Positions 46,574 to 58,785 of a stretch of DNA of 64,000 nucleotides are shown piece after piece. The notes under the pieces were generated by a model, which had not been told where the DNA came from, ran no database searches, and worked only from the letters and a program-made list of their open reading frames with translations. Source of the DNA: Balanoglossus misakiensis (taxonomy: Eukaryota > Hemichordata); contig CM082578.2 of assembly GCA_040954595.2 (NCBI GenBank), forward strand, positions 1,860,001-1,924,000. Reading direction: 5' to 3'. How positions within the stretch are numbered: position 1 is the stretch's first letter; the number at the start of each line of letters is the position of its first letter. Both the position numbers and the translations under genes were made by a program.

Positions 46574-47459
46574 GTAATGAAAATGGAGAAAGTATCCTAT
46601 ATTTTCTGTAAAATAGACATTTACTATAATTGGCATGCCATCCTGCATCAATTATAAGTCTGTATATGCACTGAAGCACTCACAGGGTGCATTGCATGGT
46701 GTTCAACCATGTTAAAAATCAGAGTACTTTCTTCAATTTTCAAGACAGATATATATATATATATATATATGATCTGTAGATGTTTGTATACAAATGCATT
46801 TAATTGTTTTGTATTGTTTCTCCATAGGACAATCATACCAATGTCTACAGTATGGATTTCGGATGTCTGTTTCAACAATTCGGAAAATAATCCCAGAAAC
46901 ATGTGAAGCAATCTTCGAGGCTCTTAAAGACAGCTATCTCAAGGTAACTATAAATTTTTTCCATGTTTATTTCATTTTTTAAGTCATTTGGACTTTAAAA
47001 CAGAAAATCTTAGTATACATATCAATAAAATATTACATAGAATGCTAACACACTCCAAATATGGAGACAACAACAACAATAAGTTGCATGTTACAATGGA
47101 TGTGATTATTGAAATGTTTTTTTCTTAAAATCTAACTCTTACCTTCCTTGTTGTTTATGTATTCATTAATACTGATGATACTATGACTTCTAAATATTTG
47201 ATCTGTGGAATAAAAATGGGGGGTCAACAAGCTATAGCAACCAACAGTATTGTAAACACACGAAAATTTCAGTCCCAAATTTAATAAATATATCTTATGT
47301 ACTAAAATATCCTCTCAGCATTACACTACAACTTTGTTTAAAAAACACTGGAAATAAAATTTAACTTTTTACACTCTGGGCAGAAACCTGCGCAAACAAC
47401 TAAAATATTGCTTAAAGAGAAAATCATTATAGAATTCTTTAACATGTTTTTAAAAATCG

Positions 47460-48018
47460 CGTCAAGGACACGGTGGTCCCATTGAGGGATTATACAAGAA
47501 AAAGTCTACACCAGAGTACATGGCCATATACAGACAGACACACACACACACACTTAGCGAGAGATCAATGGGCAAGCACTGACTAACCCATTAGCTGCCA
47601 ATGGCATATGTACTGTACATACACTAAATAGAACAAGCCAGTTATGTAATCTTTCAGGAATTTGTATATAATTCACTGCCTCAGGAGGGGGCTTCCTGCC
47701 TAATTAAAACAACTCAATAAAATAAATACACACCAATTTGCAAAGCAATCTGACCAGTAATAATAATAATAATAATAGTAGTTCTTGAGGTACTGAGTTT
47801 TGACCAAATTCACATTTTTCATTTTGGCAATGACAACAAACTCCCATCTACAGTCAAGCCTGCATCTGCACACCAAATAACAAGGTGATACATACAGCGG
47901 TTTTCAAGTTTTTGATGTGGACGGACATACATACATACATACATACATACATACATACAGATGCAATCGATCCCATAAGGTCCCATGGTATATATGCCTA
48001 TACCAATGGGACCTAAAA
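47460..48018 (+). repeat. Dispersed repeat copy with an intact terminal hairpin
   Basis: 47460-47550 matches the fragment at 16.89-16.98 kb. From about 47720 the later family blocks follow: ATCTGACCAG.., GAGTTTTGACCAA, CACACCAAATAACAAGGTGA, GGACGGACATACATACATAC and a CATA microsatellite. The copy ends with TAAGGTCCCATGG and CAATGGGACCTAAAAA, a perfect 8-bp hairpin. It lies in the transposase intron and reaches the 3' end of the minus-strand MADF gene, whose stop codon is formed by its last bases. Confidence 0.8.
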
Positions 48019-51000
48019 ATCTACCAAAGGATGATGGGTGGGAGTGTATGAGCATTCAGGAGAATGGTGGGCTGGGGTGCTGGTGTATGGGGTTGGGCCA
48101 GAAGGGTATGTTTGTGTGGCAGGTGGTGTTTGATATATAAATGGTTCGAATCTTGGCAAATTAAATTCTCCCAAACACATTTTAGTAATTATTTCTGATA
48201 TCTTCAATTTTGCCACAGCTTTGGCTTTTACGTTTTCACAAGCTGCGAGCTCTCCAGCAACATAGTTGCCGAAAGCTTCATCCGAAGATGAAGAACGTGT
48301 TGTTTCGTTTTTGTTTGCTATTTTATTGCATGCCGCAGCCATGCTAGATAACATAAAGCTTGTTTCATCTTGTTTCCTTTTGCGAGATGGTCTAGGTTCA
48401 ACATGTTGAACAACTTCGTCATGGTCCTCTGAAATAGAATCCTCCGAATCTTGGGAACACTGAAAAAACAAAATACATTTGTAACATTTTCTGGTTCAGG
48501 GACATTTTCATTCAAAATCAGCTAATTCAGTTAGTTTACCATCACTTTAAAAAATGTTATTTAAAAAACCAAGGAACTGAATATGCTGTCAGAGGACTGT
48601 AATGTAACATGACTTTATTATGCATCCCATGTTTGTTTCAGACTCCAAGTACAACAGAAGATTGGGCCAAAATTGCAAAGGACTTTGAAGACAGATGGAA
48701 CTTTCCAAATTGCATTGGTGCCCTAGATGGCAAGCATGTTGTAATCAGAAAGCCAGCAAACAGTGGGAGTATTTACTACAACTACAAACATACTTTCAGT
48801 ATTGTGCTAATGGGCCTTGTTGATGCCAATTATAAATTTACATATGTAGATGTTGGATGTCAGGGTCGGATTAGTGATGGGGGTGTGTATAGAGCTTGTT
48901 CTTTGTCATCTGCTTTGGAAACAAATGCCCTAAAAGTACCAAAGCCCGCACCACTACCTGGTACAACTGAATGCTTGCCATACATGGTAGTGGCTGATGA
49001 TGCTTTTCCCATAAAAGAGTACCTCATGAAACCATACCCATACCGCCAACTTTCCTTGGAGAAGAGATTGTATAATTACAGACTCTCCAGGGCCAGAAGA
49101 GTTGTTGAGAATGCTTTTGGTATACTGGCCAGTCGTTTTAGAATATTTCAGACAGCAATCAATCTTCCCCCAGACACTGTACAAAGTGTTGTTTTAGCCT
49201 GCTGTGCTTTGCATAATTATCTGGTGTCCCATTCTACTGCAAACACAGTTTATACACCTCCAGGATCAACAGACATTGTTGACCCCGTGACACATGACAT
49301 CCTTGATGGTGCTTGGAGACATGAAAACTCTGGTATGGTTTGTCTAGAAAGACATCCACCCACAAGGGGAACAGAGGGAGCAAATAATGTAAGAAATAGA
49401 CTGTGTGATTATTTCAGCAATGAAGGGTCTGTTGATTGGCAACTTAGCAAAATTTAAATTTAGAGATTTAAAACTAGAGATTTGCCTTTACAATACAACC
49501 CTTTTGTATGATCAACAGTGGTATTGTTGATAATTGAATTCAAGTCTGTATTTATTTGTGGTCATTGCATGATATTATTTATTCTGATGTATATGTATAT
49601 ATTTTATGGATATGCTGTATTATGCTTGCTGTGTTATGCAATATTATATTATACCAGTATATTGATGGTGTAAATCACGCTATTTGATTGGTCGAGACAC
49701 GACACGTGACCGTGATATATTAGCCATATACCACAGTCATATATCATAGTTAAAGAAAATGCCTTTTTAAAATGTTTTATGCAAAGTTTCAATATACTGG
49801 CATAATATAATAGCAATAAAACACCCCCAGCCATGGTATACCACTCGATTTTGACCAGTTCAACTCCATATACGCACTCGCTATCGCTCGTGCGTATATG
49901 TCGTGAACTGGTCAAAATCTCGTGATATACCATGGCTGGGGGTGTTTTATTGCTTAAATAATAATAATAATAATTAAATAAAGAATTATATAATAATAAT
50001 TAAATAAAGAATTATATAAAAATAATAATTTTAATAATAATAGGTCCGATTTCCACAAAAAATTCACCATAGGGGTATCTTGGCTCGAAAAGAACAAAAA
50101 TGATATCCGTTTAGTGATCCCATGTTTCTATGGCAACCATTTTTGGGCTGAAATTATGCTTTTTGTGCTAAGAGAGGGTATCACAAGTCACTTTAAATAA
50201 TAATAGGTTGGATTTGAACACAAAATCGCACTGGCAGTATTTTTGGTCACAAAGGAAACATTTGTGGTTTATTTTCCGAATGCACATTTATAAGTTGGTA
50301 AAATTTGACTTTTCTTTCAAGACAGAGGAACTGCACATGTGCAGAACAACTGGCAATGCAGCCTGCCGATTTCCACAGTGTAACTACAAAAAATCACAAG
50401 ATACAATAGTATCGCTGGGGAATCCAATCAATCGATTGTTCACGCATATTTCCTGACTGTCGACCAGTTTTAAAACATAAATCCATTGGTATTGCATAAA
50501 CGTTTACCGTCTATCTGTTGTTGTATGGTTATCGAAGGAAGGCAGTTACAGGACACACCCGTAGAAGTACACACTTTTTGAGTGTTGACGGCGAGTCTGT
50601 TAAATTTGGCAGTTCAGCGTGACTTCAACACTAAATAGACAACTAGCAGAAAAGTCTGCAAACTTCTAAATTTCTGGGAATGTTTTATTTGGTATGGTTA
50701 TGAAATAATTTTCATTTAGGAAGAATCAAATCTCAGTGACGCACGATACCTTCTGATGAATGCGAAGACCTGTCAGCTGACACGCAAATGCAGTCAAAAC
50801 ATAAAATTGAAAACGAAACCGCGAGATGCCTCGTGTGTCTGTCCTGTCACCTCGTCTGAGAAAACAATAAAATTCCCGAGAAATAATAACACGAAATCCA
50901 AAGTATCGTGATAACATTTCTTCATTTCTCCGATTTTATTTTGCTGCCGTGTAAACATTGCGTCCGTTTGACACCGACACAAACGTAGCATAACTCAGAG

Positions 51001-51564
51001 GACAATTCTTCGATTAAAATCAATGATTTAAACACTAACCTTCCTGTTCCACGATATCTGCAGTTTCTATGGCGCTCAAATCTCACGATATGTGCAATTC
51101 TTAAGCCAACTGGGGTATTATTCCTGTCGTTTTAGCCACGAAAACTGGGCAGACGACACAACGCGAAACAGCTCGTTCACACTCAGTTGACATCGCGTGA
51201 TTTCAGAGCGCGCGCAAACATACGAAAAATTGCTACAATGTTGTACGTAAATAAACTCGGTCTCCAACTCGTGTTGGGTTTCGAGCGAAGTTTTGTACCT
51301 CAGATCTGTCGTACACACGCCACCAGACTCACTGGGTAACAAGGTTTTAAATAGTGTTTAACAATACCCGAGGTCTTTTTGTGAATATTAGGTAGAAAAT
51401 CTCCAACTGAAAGCGTTGAAACGTCGTCTGCAATTTTAGATACATAGGCCACTTTGAAAAATGTTGTCTTTATGAATCTGAAGTATCACGAATGATTGTA
51501 CAGGAAATCCACCCGTGCTTATTAAATTGATAGATTGTTTATATAATTCTTTAAACCCCTTAAC

Positions 51565-51607
<43 letters not shown>

Positions 51608-52680
51608 TAAATAAAGAATTATATAAAAATAAAAATTTTAATATCAATAGGTACGATTTCCACAAAAATTTCACCATATGGTATTGTGGCTAAAAAAGAA
51701 CAAAAATACACTGTAATGCATAACAAATGGGTTGATACCCGCAACAATAAGAGAATTCTTTCTTTTCCACAACCTAAGATAAAATTTAGAGCCACGTAAA
51801 GTACGCTGCTTACAATCAAATGTTAAAATATTGTTATGTGAAGGTGTTAGAAATACTAATCCTTCTATCAATACCTAACAATATCCTAAAACATATGCTA
51901 TGCTATGTTTCTATTCTGTCACAATCAACATTACCTGAGGTGCGTCAAAGGTAGACCTTGTACTTTTAGGGATTATGTACTCATCACAAAAGCTCAGCTT
52001 ATTTAATATCCACTGGCGCTTCTCTAATTGGCCTGCACTACTTCCGCTTTTTGGGCCACGGCGATGCCTGGCGTACATTGTACGCAAATTCTTTATTTTC
52101 TTGTACACACTTGGTACTTAAATGAGAAACATTGTACAAATATATAAGTGTTACAACACAAGTTTGGATAAATTTGTTTAAATTAGCCATCAAGTCATTG
52201 GCCATAGTAGCAGTAGTTTAACTATGACACAATTCCTTTCCAAATTTTACCAGAAGAAAACTGATACAATAATTTTATTAAATGAATCATCTTTGATGAA
52301 CTGTGGCTGATTTTTACTTTTCAAATGGGATGTAAACCTGTCAAGGTATAAGAAACTTAAATAATATTAATGAAATAAGCTGATGATTTGAATTATTTGT
52401 ACATTAAGATATACTGGAAATATTAGATACAGCCACTATGATTATATAATATTTATTCATTGTTACCTACTATAATTATACTATTTGTTCATTGTTATCT
52501 CTAGGAAATAAACCTTTAAACTTATTCACCTGACTTGTCAAGACTGACAGATATCTCTGTTATTAGTTTTTCCCTAATAACTCTGTCCTTATAGTCTGCA
52601 TGAGACACATCCCATAAGGGCCGACATTCCCTATACTTCTCGATAAGCTGATCAACCTGATCATCTGACCAAGTATCCAT
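48013..52680 (-). CDS. MADF/BESS-type DNA-binding gene of element 2, three exons
   Basis: Exon 1 (52530-52680) starts MDTWSDDQVDQLIEKYRECR and holds the first half of a MADF domain (PLWDVSHADYKDR), with a GTGAAT donor. Exon 2 (51935-52116) completes it (VYKKIKNLRTMYARHRRG, KRQWILNKLSFCDEYI), with a GTAATG donor. Exon 3 (48016-48459 plus stop) begins CSQDSEDSISEDHDE, has a basic RPSRKRKQ stretch, and a C-terminal helix-rich part followed by a proline/tyrosine/threonine tail. Phases match at both junctions, and no frame error was seen over about 258 codons. MADF-BESS proteins bind DNA, and in two-gene Harbinger elements such partners bring the transposase to the ends. A first non-coding exon ending at a GTAAG donor (from 53306) is likely. 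The last codons and stop coincide with the edge of an inserted dispersed repeat, so the original C-terminus may be altered. Confidence 0.8.
49458..49811. other. Transposase 3' flank, no gene
   Basis: AT-rich sequence between the transposase stop and the foldback element; the minus strand here is MADF intron. No clear AATAAA signal was located in the first 100 bp. Confidence 0.45.
49812..49954. mobile_element. 143-bp foldback (long hairpin)
   Basis: AGCAATAAAACACCCCCAGC at the left edge is the exact inverse of the right edge. Pairing continues through CCATGGTATA and TTTTGACCAGTTCA, leaving a short loop with CATATACGCACTCGC and a further small inverted repeat. The arms are about 52-60 bp and nearly perfect. 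Flanks show no clear duplication. Confidence 0.85.
49965..51715. repeat. AAT-rich repeat, direct copies flanking 1.5 kb
   Basis: AAT runs followed by TTAAATAAAGAATTATATAA, an AATAATAGGT-type box and GATTTCCACAAAAA occur at 49965-50105 and 51567-51715. A weaker version (AATAATAGGTTGGATTTGAA) is at 50195. The segment between (about 50260-51560) includes a CpG-richer part at 50990-51360 with a possible minus-strand donor (CAGGAAG then GTTAGT at about 51040). No protein domain was recognised in it. This could be an insertion into the MADF intron. Confidence 0.55.
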
Positions 52681-53362
52681 CTTGTAAAAAGCTATTAAAC
52701 AAAAAACAACACGCTTAAAATGAAATTCAACTACATAACTACCACTATCAGCTTTCAAACTGCTATATATTATTGCATTATATCTATGGATTCGACATCA
52801 TGGCACAGAACTAGTAATTTTCTGAAAACCTGTCATTTATAGTTGTGGAAAGAACATAACAATTGCCCTACTGGCTACGGGAAACAGTCCGTTGTAATAT
52901 GTGAGCAAAACTATGGAGACAATTACCACCACCATCACTGTTTACGGTACATAGACTAGCCCACTAGACACTTGACCTGCACAGACTGCAGACCCAAACT
53001 GACAATGTTCATTCCAGTCATGCACTATACTACTATAATTTCTAGCGAAGAACACATTTCTAGCTTGCGTTATCCAGAAATAATAAGCTTCCACAAAAAA
53101 AAATCTTCCTACTCACAGCTGGCTGGCCAGGTCAAGAGATCAGCCAACTTGTCAATCCTCGTAACCATTTTGCGGAACTTATATATTTTTGTCATAACAA
53201 CACTGAAAAGACCACTCATTTTAGTTTTATTTGATCAAACTTGAGCTCATAATAAAATACTCAAAAAATAGTAGATAATATATGCGATATAAAAAAAATA
53301 CTTACCAATATTCGCGACTATTTCTCTGGACGACAATTTGTTTCCTGGTTCAGAAAATGCCT

Positions 53363-53376
53363 CTGCGCATGTGCAG
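53363..53376. promoter_or_regulatory. Possible promoter motif, right end of element 2
   Basis: This is the same 14-mer as at 45440. It lies about 60 bp before a minus-strand GTAAG donor at 53301-53305, consistent with a non-coding first exon of the MADF gene. Confidence 0.35.
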
Positions 53377-53530
53377 ATGTCAAAGGTTATTGGGGAAAAC
53401 TGGTAACGCGGGGCAACCGCTTGCGCGTCAGGCAACTCGTCGCCCGAAAATCCGACATAACGGATTTCGAGGCGACGTCGCCAGACGCGTTCCATTGAGG
53501 CGACTACATCATACACAGTCGCATCGATGA

Positions 53531-56450
53531 CCCATATTAGGAGTTGCTTATTAGCATAAAAATTAACATATCATTAATATGTAGAACGCGATCTGACCAA
53601 TGACGCGTCCGGAAAGCCGCGCCGCTCACCCATTTCCCCGCCCTTTGTTAAGAAAATCACGACCTTTTCTTTTCAAATGTAAATTTTGGGGTCAAATACG
53701 CTGTTTGGGGATATCCCGTCAATTGAAAATAAGAAAGTACGAGTCAAACTTGCTACCTGGTCAATAAGAAAATTTCATACACCAAGTCACGTCATGTTCC
53801 CTACCTTTATTCAAAGAGTAACCCTCATGTTTGATTGTCGAAAACGTAGACACATTCTTATTCCATCACGAAAACAATTATTACCAGCGATCGTCAGACT
53901 GACAGTATGAAGATCAAAAGTCATAGGTCAAAGGGTACGATTGAGTCCCGTTTTTTTCCGTGACGAGTTTCAGTGTGATGCAAAATATTCAATTCAGTCG
54001 CATAACTAAAATTAATAGATAAATGTAATAACTGTGTACTGGTACTTGTCTTTTGAATGATGTATGGCCCTGAAGAAAGGTCGTGTGTTTTGGTTGCTGT
54101 GATACCAGTCAGGTGACCACCGTCACTTCATTTCATGCATCGGTCTGTCTAATACCAGGTCGCCATCTTTCAGGCGAAATCCTCAAAAAATAGCGTAGAC
54201 GCCAAAATCAAAATTAAATATTTCACAAAAGCACTGGTGAAAAATGACTGGGGAACTCTGGTAGACTGCCTGACCACTGTGACATTGGCCTTGTTCTGTT
54301 GTTTTAATTCGGAGTGACTGGGGTACTCCGGTAGATTTTACCTAGGTACCGCCCTTAACAAAAACACTACAACAGAATCACAATTTGGAAAGCATGAGAG
54401 GCAAATACCATTTAAGGATGTACACGCACAACATAAACTGATAAACAGTGCATGTGTGTCTGTTCCTGAAAGGATTACATCGATAATTGCCAGAAAACAA
54501 ACTTCTACTATTGTCTTTTTCACGAAATATTACACATAGCTCAGACAAGTAAACGTAAATTCATTGGTCAAAAAAAATTATGTGGTCACCATGCTCTATT
54601 ATGAGATAAATTGCGTTAAAATCTTCGCCCATAGACAAACCATTGGTGAAAAATGCTGAGACAGCAAATTTCTTCTATTATCAACTAAATTCATGGCTCT
54701 GTATTTTTTTTTGAAGGGCAATTACCCCTACAATTTTTAACGGATTCTCATTATACATACACAGGATAATCCAAAATTCCACAATTAAAAGAATGACAAT
54801 ACTTTCAACGCGTATAATACCAGCATACACCTGTTTCAAGTCCAGTGTCCTAATACACCATCATCATGAATTGGAACTCAAAGCAAGGCCAACGGGCAAA
54901 CCCAGATTGACAACTCAATACACCAGCACAGTGGTTTCTTTATGGAAGTGGTGGTACCAATAAATACTTTATTCAAGGTAAGAATTTCTTATTGTAGCAG
55001 TATTTTCATTTCCATTCATGTTTTAAAGGCCTTTTTTGTAGATTCTGAGTTTCTATGCCAGACAAAGTATGATTATTTTTCCACTAATGCAGCCTGAATT
55101 AAAGTCAACATTTTTCACCATAGGTCTTTCTATGTTATTTTTCTATAGGCATGGACACATTTAAGTTTATCTCAAAACTGAGCACAGTGGTGAGCCTACA
55201 ACTTATATCAATCACTAAATTTAATTTAATTTGGATGAGTTATGAGTGAAACTTCATAAAAATGACAATAGTAGAAAAGGGTTTTCTATCAATTCTTAAT
55301 GTCATCCTATGGGAAGAAACACATTCCATGAGCTCATACATGTAGTGTATGCCATTCTTGACCCTTTCAATATTATATGAATCAGATATAGAAGCTTGTT
55401 CAACGTCCCGTTGCGGCCAGGCCAATCAGATTGCACTTTATGTCAATCAAAACTGAAGGATACCTAAAGTTCTATATAAGGCACCGTCTGATTGGTTTAC
55501 TAGAGTTTTCAACGGGAGCTTTTATGGGAGTTGGTCAGATGTAGTGTGAGGCGACAGTATAAGAATACCGTACTGCGAAGTAAAAGACGTCGCCGTACCC
55601 TACATCTGATTTTAATCAGATTGTATGCACACATACGCTGGTTTAGAATACTGATAAACCCTGATGAAACAATCTCAGTAAAATATATACAGATGAGAAT
55701 GAGAATGCAGTTAAAGTTAAATATACATTCGTTGTATCTTTTGGCTTTATTTCCAGTATTTTTGTTCTATGTAGCAAATGCGATTTCATGTTCTACTCCA
55801 TACAGATTGTTACTTGTCAGCACAGAATGTATGTGTATAATGGCTATTGTCATTGTTGACAATAATTCATAGATTCTAGTCTGGACTTAAATTCCAATTT
55901 GGCACAATAACAATGCTGACCATACACATATATGTTTCATCATGTTTCGGGAATTTGCACAAGAAACTGCTAAACAAAGATACTGAAAACACAGGAAAAA
56001 GTTAAAGGTAATGGAGCTTTAATTACAATTCACACTGTATACAAAATCCATGTAAATAATCCAAATACTGGATTTGTCAGCTTCAACTGATATGGGGGTC
56101 ACACAAGGACCGTTAAGAAATTGCTAAAACGTCTCAGATCAAATACTGGCATAAATTATTATTGGTGAATGGTTTAAGTGGTCCTGAATCTTCTCAGATT
56201 TGAGACACGTCTCTTACCAGGTTCACACAGAGTAAAATTTGAGACACTATTAGTCTATGGTAAACACAGAGCGTTAATACTTGGGGGGGGGGTTAGCTGG
56301 GCAGACCCGCCCTCCTTTATTTTTTGCCACCCTGCTATCTTACGCGCGCCCTGCTTTCTTTTCATTCCCGCCCGGGTAAATATTTATTGTTTCTGGTGCA
56401 CGCTCCCGCATGCGGCTGACGTTTGAGAGAATGATATTTATTCAGTTTAG
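53531..56450. other. Unassigned DNA with dispersed-repeat pieces
   Basis: No gene was recognised. 54490-54720 and 55240-55330 contain boxes such as ATGACAATAGTAGAA and CCTATGGGAAGA that recur at 59.98-60.22 kb, partly inverted. A short phrase GTGACTGGGG(T/A)ACTC.GGTAGA is repeated near 54250 and 54315. 53590-53640 is CpG-rich. Confidence 0.45.
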
Positions 56451-56452
56451 GG

Positions 56453-57558
56453 ATGTTTTGTCGCCTTTGTACAGAACACAAGCAGAAGGCCAAGTGCGGA
56501 GGGACTTGGGTTACAACATCTCCATGTACATGTACCACCCTTCTCGAAGACAAACACAAGCAGCATGAAGATACGATGATCCACTGGACGGCAATGCAGC
56601 TTGACGCCGAGGCAACAATTACCGAGAACAGCAGCGGTCTTGTGGCTGCATTTGAAAAGGTCATCACCGTTGAGACGCAAGCCTTTATGCATCGGCGTCC
56701 TACGATGCATGTATTTCCTCATGCACAGAGAATTGCCGCACACCACCAACTTCATCCATGTTTTGGAATTGGCAAAGTCCCTCGGGTGTTCATTCCTTGG
56801 TACTCTCAGCAGTGATGACCACAACTATAATGGTTTATTGCATTGGTAAGTAGGTCTACTGATTTTGTGCAGATCTAAATTGTAGGCAATGCAATGTAGT
56901 AACATTTATTTAAACCTGGTTGTTTTCAAGAAAGGATCACTGTTTAAGCAATAGTGTTACACTCAATAAATAATAATTACTGTACAAATTACTGTGAATT
57001 TTCATTTATTTCATTTTTCAGGCAAAGTCATCCGTGATGAGATTTTAGAGAAGATGAAGGGAAGTAACTTCTATTCACTGTTAATAGATGAAACAACTGA
57101 TGTGGCTGTATTGAAGCAAATAATCATCTATTCCAAGTACATCTTGAAGTCTGGGAAGTCATTTGTGTCTTTCCTTGGAGTTAAAGAAGTAAGTGGAAAG
57201 TTTTTCAATTTTTAAGTCTACACTGAATTAAAAACATACGATTAAACATGTTTTTGAGTGACCTCATTTAATTGATTTTGCTGACTAGTTATTTCAGGTG
57301 AGACAAACATTAAGTTGTACATTGCATGTGTTAACATCAAGGTTTTATTTTCACTTTTTCAGGTTGGTGATGGCAGAGCAGACACCATTGCACAGTCAGT
57401 GAAAGAGTTTTCTTCAGAGAATGGTATTGTCTTAAGAGATCGTCTGTCTGCTTTGGGCAGTGATGGTGCTCCTGTTATGCTAGGACAGAAAGGAGGAGTG
57501 GCTACCAAACTAAAAGAAGTGAGTGAAATTTTGAGTTGTGAAGACATTGTGATTTTGT
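56453..57558 (+). pseudogene. hAT-like (ZNF862-type) gene, decayed or partial
   Basis: The first frame (from MFCRLC at 56453) has a C-x2-C pair, then WVTTSPCT and a KHKQHEDT block, like the zinc-finger start of ZNF862/KIAA1586-type hAT-derived proteins. It shifts frame near 56690-56700 into CMYFLMHRELPHTTNF and reaches a GTAAGT donor at about 56847. Exon 57022-57188 encodes FYSLLIDETTDVAVLKQIII, holding the first catalytic aspartate motif. It splices in phase 0 to 57361-57518 or 57558 (VGDGRADTIAQ, then LSALGSDGAPVMLGQKGGVA), which holds the second. The C-terminal half and the hAT dimerisation region are absent; a different repeat begins at 57.6 kb. The frameshift plus missing 3' half suggest a dead transposon copy. 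Confidence 0.65.
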
Positions 57559-57599
57559 AAGTTTTTAGTTGGTGTCTTTATATCGTGACAATAATAATA

Positions 57600-58785
57600 G
57601 TAATAATTAAAGCTGCAAGCAGCATTGAAGGGGCCAAAGCATAGAGATAATAACCATTAGACTCCATTCAGGGTTGTACCATTCAAATGCGTAGGCTGTA
57701 TTTGCTCTGGATGTGGAGATATGGGGAAGTAGGCAACCACCCGAAATGGATGTCCTACAAGTACAAACACAACAACCAAAAGTGAACTTCTACGATATGT
57801 AAGGACTTCAGTTAAGTACTTCAAAGGTCAGCTGAGGGTACCCAAAAATTAGGCCAAAAATTTGGATTCCTATTTGGTTCATATTCAAGACAACGGAAAA
57901 TTCTCGCCCTTTGGGTTTTTAAAATTAGGTATGGCCATAATAATGAGTTACGCAAGTAAGTTACAGGTGGCCCTAGGAATTTAGCATTTCATGACGGTCC
58001 TACCCTACCCCTCCAAACACCTGGCTATATATGCTGTGCGTGCTAACATATGGAAAGCAGGTCAATGGACACCTGAGGTCACCCAAAAATTTGACAAAAA
58101 AATTTCATTCCTGTTAATGTCATGTGCAACAAATCCTACATTTGCAGCCCTTTCACTTTGCCTAACATTAGGTATGCACGTAATACATGAATCAAGCAGG
58201 TGTCACAGGTATCCCCCTGTATTTGACATTTCATGATAGTTTCATCCCTCCAAATACCAAAGCTGCACCTGTACAACGGGCTGAGATATGGCACTGTATG
58301 ACAGAGGTCATCCAAATCACCTTATACATTTGGGCAAAAACGTAATGACGGTCATAATGACGGTCAAAGTCCGATGCCCCAGTGTCCGTCCTCAGCCCAC
58401 CAAAAAATGCGAAAAAATATTACAAAAATCTTCTTCTCAAAATCGGCGTGGCCTAGGACCTTGAAATTTGGCACAGGGTATTTTGGCCACATGGTCTACA
58501 AAAATCGCGAAAAGAATGTACATGCCCCCATTAACGTGCAAATTAGGTCAATTTGAAAATTTCGCTCGATTATAGCCACAAAGTCACGTGACTAATTACA
58601 AATTCAAAGGGCAGGTGCACCAGTACTCATGGGCCCCAACCACCGTGCCAAATTTGGAAGGCGCACCTGCCGGAATTTCAGAGAAAAACGGGCGCAAAAA
58701 AACGACTCAAGAAGAAAGAAGACAAACTCCAGCAATAACAGAAGGGGACCAAGCGCCTGAGGGCGCTTGGTCCCCTAAATATGGG
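57600..58785 (+). repeat. Dispersed repeat with a perfect 14-bp 3' hairpin
   Basis: The element starts at AATTAAAGCTGCAAGCAGCA and has phrases such as AAAGCAGGTCAATGGACACC and ACTCAAGAAGAAAGAAGA. It ends in GGGGACCAAGCGCC (58744-58757), loop TGAG, and the exact inverse (58762-58775), then TAAAT. From memory, similar elements are widespread in animal genomes; I cannot name the family. Open frames over it have no recognisable domain. Confidence 0.75.

Larger units (their letters stand above)
45997..49457 (+). pseudogene. Harbinger transposase of element 2, one frame-breaking deletion
   Basis: Coding exons: 45997-46088 (starts MNDIQEDFLV, ends in a lysine/arginine run); 46255-46479 (KLWCRPWLLRRPQLGWYHTL, the conserved N-terminal block); 46828-46943 (SYQCLQYGFRMSVSTIRKII); and 48642-49457 (catalytic core). 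All junctions are GT-AG and phases agree. The core has D29 in IGALDGKH, the second acidic position in DVGCQGRISD (D79), DD119-120 in ADDAFP, and E156 in VVENAFG, so the DDE set appears intact. Stop is at 49455-49457. Exon 2 is damaged: after EDRIH near 46423 the reading must change frame to give ISPGERLAVTLRFLAT. About 20-30 bases that family members usually have there are missing. The protein is the nuclease that cuts and joins element ends in the nucleus, with a Myb/MADF-type partner. It is otherwise well preserved. Confidence 0.88.
45312..53530. mobile_element. Two-gene Harbinger transposon (element 2), about 8.2 kb
   Basis: The element carries a Harbinger transposase on the plus strand and a MADF/BESS-type gene on the minus strand, convergent. 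Both outer regions are GC-rich and crowded with GGCAACTCG, GGCGAC and GTTGCC motifs in either orientation. Both contain the identical 14-mer CTGCGCATGTGCAG (45440-45453 and 53363-53376), close to the likely first exons. The left edge (GGCCGAGTTACACGAGG) and right edge (near ATACACAGTCGCATCGATGA) are estimates; exact terminal repeats and the target duplication were not matched. Other repeats have inserted within it (47.7-48.0 kb, 49.8-51.7 kb). Confidence 0.65.

Noticed and set aside
53247-53516. 89-codon minus frame at the right end of transposon 2
   Set aside because: It covers the terminal motif region and the probable non-coding first exon; no domain.
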